NCBI GenBank assembly: GCA_026129905.1
Contig: JAHCHE010000007.1
Coordinates: 124,001-188,000, forward strand
DNA from: Bryobacteraceae bacterium
GTDB taxonomy: Bacteria; Acidobacteriota; Terriglobia; Bryobacterales; Bryobacteraceae
Direction: 5' to 3'
DNA: 64,000 bases
Positions 62,189-64,000 of this stretch are shown here, in pieces; positions within the stretch are counted from its first letter, which is position 1; every line of letters begins with the position of its first letter. A program made the position numbers and the translations under genes. Below the pieces are notes generated by a model. The model saw nothing but the letters and a program-made list of their open reading frames with translations. It searched no databases and was not told the origin of the DNA.

Positions 62189-63451
62189 ATGCAGGCAGTC
62201 TTAACGGAAAACAAAGACGTTTATCAGCAGGCGCTGGAGAACTTCGACCTGGCGGCGAACGCGCTGGGATTGGAAGAAGACATCCGAGCGATGATCAAAT
62301 ACCCGGAACGGGAGCTGACGGTGAGCGTTCCGGTCCGGATGGACAACGGACATATCCGGCATTTCCGCGGGTACCGTGTGCAGCACAACACCACGCGCGG
62401 ACCGGCCAAGGGCGGTATCCGCTACCACCCGGCTGTAACGCGGGAGGAGGTGGCCGCGCTGGCCACCTGGATGACGTGGAAGTGCGCGGTGGTGAACATT
62501 CCCTTCGGCGGCGGCAAAGGCGGCGTGGCGTGCAATCCCAAAGAGCTGACGATGGGCGAACTGGAGCGGTTGACGCGGCGCTACGCGAGCGGGATTCTGC
62601 CGTTGATCGGACCGACGCAGGACATCCCGGCGCCCGACGTGTACACGAACCCACAGATCATGGCTTGGATCATGGACACCTACAGCATGACCAAGGGCTA
62701 CACGATCCCCGGCGTGGTAACGGGCAAGCCGCTCACGCTGGGCGGTTCGCTGGGACGGGGGGAAGCGACGGGGCGCGGCGTCTATTTCACGGTGGACTCG
62801 GCGGCCGAGCATCTTCGTATCCCGCTCCGCGGCGCGAAGGTGGTGGTGCAGGGTTTCGGCAATGCCGGATCGGTGGCGGCGCACCTGCTCGACAGCGCCC
62901 AGAGCTACGTGGTCGCCGTCAGCGACACGCGCGGGTGCATCTACAACCGGGACGGGCTCGACATTCCCAAGCTGATCCTGCACAAGGAGCGAACGGGAAC
63001 GGTCCTGGGATTCCCGGGTTCGGAGACGATCTCGGCGGCGGACCTGCTGGCGCTGGAGTGCGACGTACTGATTCCGGCGGCGCTGGAAAACACGATTGAC
63101 GGCGCCAACGCGGGGATGGTGAAGGCAAGGATCGTGGCCGAGGCGGCGAATGGGCCGGTGACGCCGGAGGCGGACCGGATTCTCGAATCGCGCGGAGTGT
63201 TTCTGATTCCCGACATTCTGTGCAACGCGGGCGGCGTCACCGTGTCGTACTTCGAATGGGTTCAGGACGAGCAGCACTTGTTCTGGGAAGCGCAGGATGT
63301 CTATGGGCGGCTGGAGCGGGTGATGAAGACGGCGTTCAACGATGTACTGAAGGTCCACCGGGAGCGCGGCGTGGGGATGCGGGTGGCGGCGAACATGGTG
63401 GGCATCGGGCGCGTGGCGGAAGCGGTACGGCTGCGCGGGCTGTATCCGTGA
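62189..63451 (+). CDS. gdhA: Glutamate dehydrogenase
   Basis: 420 residues from the ATG at 62189 after GAGGGTGGTG. The substrate site RGPAKGGIRYHP and the catalytic Lys block NIPFGGGKGGVACNP lie near residues 75-110; GPTQDIPAPDVYTNPQIMAW follows. The NAD(P) loop is GFGNAGSVAAHLL and the C-terminal block PDILCNAGGVTVSYFEWVQ is invariant. It interconverts glutamate and 2-oxoglutarate plus ammonia. Single gene, convergent with the next. Confidence 0.94.
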   Translation: MQAVLTENKDVYQQALENFDLAANALGLEEDIRAMIKYPERELTVSVPVRMDNGHIRHFRGYRVQHNTTRGPAKGGIRYHPAVTREEVAALATWMTWKCAVVNIPFGGGKGGVACNPKELTMGELERLTRRYASGILPLIGPTQDIPAPDVYTNPQIMAWIMDTYSMTKGYTIPGVVTGKPLTLGGSLGRGEATGRGVYFTVDSAAEHLRIPLRGAKVVVQGFGNAGSVAAHLLDSAQSYVVAVSDTRGCIYNRDGLDIPKLILHKERTGTVLGFPGSETISAADLLALECDVLIPAALENTIDGANAGMVKARIVAEAANGPVTPEADRILESRGVFLIPDILCNAGGVTVSYFEWVQDEQHLFWEAQDVYGRLERVMKTAFNDVLKVHRERGVGMRVAANMVGIGRVAEAVRLRGLYP

Positions 63452-63467
63452 GCGCCGGAGCGCGGCG

Positions 63468-64000
63468 TCAACCCGCGAACTGCGGCAGGTGCGGCGCCTG
63501 GGCTTTGATGAGCGCGTCGGTAAGCTTGACGGCCGTGGCGTAGTCGCCGACGCTGCCGTCGAGAATCAGAGCGTCGGTAAACATCTTACGGTTGCCGGTG
63601 ACGGCGGCTTCGACAATGGCCTCGACGGCGGCCAGGCGCCGCAGGAGGATGGCGGTCAGCGGCGGCGACAATTCGCCGAGCGGAAGGGCCGCCATGCCTT
63701 CAATGGTGGCGAGGGCGGGAACCTCGAGCACGGAATCCTTGGGGAGGTTGGCGACGCAGCCGTTATTGGGGAGGTTGGCCGAGTACCAGCGGCGGCGGTC
63801 GCTCCAGAAGCTGCGGAGGATGTCCATGGTCTCCATGTGCTCGCCCTCGGTGGCCTTCAGGCGGGCGGCGTCGAGGGGACCGGTTCCCTGGGCGAGGCTC
63901 AGGGTGTCGTCATAGATCTTGTCGCCGCGGGCGATGGTGCCCTCGAACGAATAGGCGTCCACGCCGAGGACGCTGCCGTAGTACTGGCCTTTCGGGAAAC
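63468..64000 (-). CDS. Family 4 glycoside-hydrolase-like protein, N-terminal part outside window
   Basis: The frame stays open to the right edge (QYYGSVLGVDAYSFEGTI and on), so this is the C-terminal portion only, about 177 residues; GTG at 63962 is internal. NLPNNGCVANLPKDSVLEVP and LSPPLTAILLRRLAAVEAIV match the C-terminal half of GH4 NAD-dependent glycosidases or alpha-galacturonidases. The Cys of NNGCVANLP may be the metal Cys region. If so, it would add a pectin-type activity; the assignment needs the missing N-terminal NAD domain. Confidence 0.55.
   Translation of the reverse strand, partial: FPKGQYYGSVLGVDAYSFEGTIARGDKIYDDTLSLAQGTGPLDAARLKATEGEHMETMDILRSFWSDRRRWYSANLPNNGCVANLPKDSVLEVPALATIEGMAALPLGELSPPLTAILLRRLAAVEAIVEAAVTGNRKMFTDALILDGSVGDYATAVKLTDALIKAQAPHLPQFAG

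Noticed and set aside
1-64000. CRISPR array or rRNA operon
   Set aside because: No regularly spaced direct repeats of 23-50 bases and no rRNA-like conserved blocks were noticed in the window.

Overview
The window is high-GC DNA from what looks like an acidobacterium of the Bryobacter/Solibacter type. This is inferred from hallmark families rather than from a marker gene: two ADOP-type MacB/FtsX permeases, an Oar-like TonB-dependent receptor, a winged-helix/TolB regulator remnant, an HTH/SEC-C protein, a trimethylamine-methyltransferase-like protein, and many secreted carbohydrate-active or TAT-type oxidoreductase genes. No tRNA, rRNA, CRISPR array, complete insertion sequence or replication origin was seen.

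Layout. 0-2.5 kb: the 3' part of a visibly AT-richer AIPR-type phage-defence gene and an orphan DUF433 antitoxin. 2.5-8 kb: a rhamnogalacturonan-lyase-like secreted protein divergent from an Oar-like TonB receptor. 8-19 kb: an ATP-grasp protein, a neurotransmitter:sodium symporter, an ADOP permease gene cut by one in-frame TAG, a secreted toroid protein, a PLP enzyme and an M48 protease with promoter and terminator. 19-23 kb: an MttB-like methyltransferase, an amidohydrolase and a beta-propeller glycosidase-like protein. 23-29 kb: a tightly coupled cluster (GT-A-like protein, GT4, CapK-like adenylating enzyme, MurF-like ligase) bounded by an inverted second copy of the GT-A-like gene; this is the best candidate for an undescribed pathway. 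29-35 kb: an alginate-lyase-family protein, AlkZ-like glycosylase, DUF721 protein, gatC-gatA, Mn/Fe superoxide dismutase and a zinc alcohol dehydrogenase. 35-40.6 kb, leftward: SRP RNA, dnaX, polysaccharide deacetylase, GT4, MFS transporter. 41-46.6 kb: an accessory stretch with VapBC, MazEF, a frameshifted minimal nucleotidyltransferase and a decayed ADOP permease. 46.6-55.5 kb: M23 peptidase, UroD-like protein, GH106-like rhamnosidase, HEAT protein, Gfo/Idh oxidoreductase, radical SAM protein. 55.5-64 kb: a pterin operon (two PTPS paralogues and folE), redoxin, glcD, a nucleotidyltransferase bordered by CAGC-rich repeats, a UroD-like/sialidase-like pair, glutamate dehydrogenase and a GH4-like fragment.

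Two themes stand out. One is secreted plant or microbial polysaccharide breakdown (PL, GH106, beta-propeller, alginate lyase, sialidase-like, GH4-like). The other is unusually frequent gene decay: one nonsense mutation, two frameshifted genes, one heavily deleted permease and two ORFs that seem to keep only the first and last parts of a much larger gene. The decay calls rest on reading frames seen in the sequence; the family and taxon assignments are from memory of the families and were not searched.
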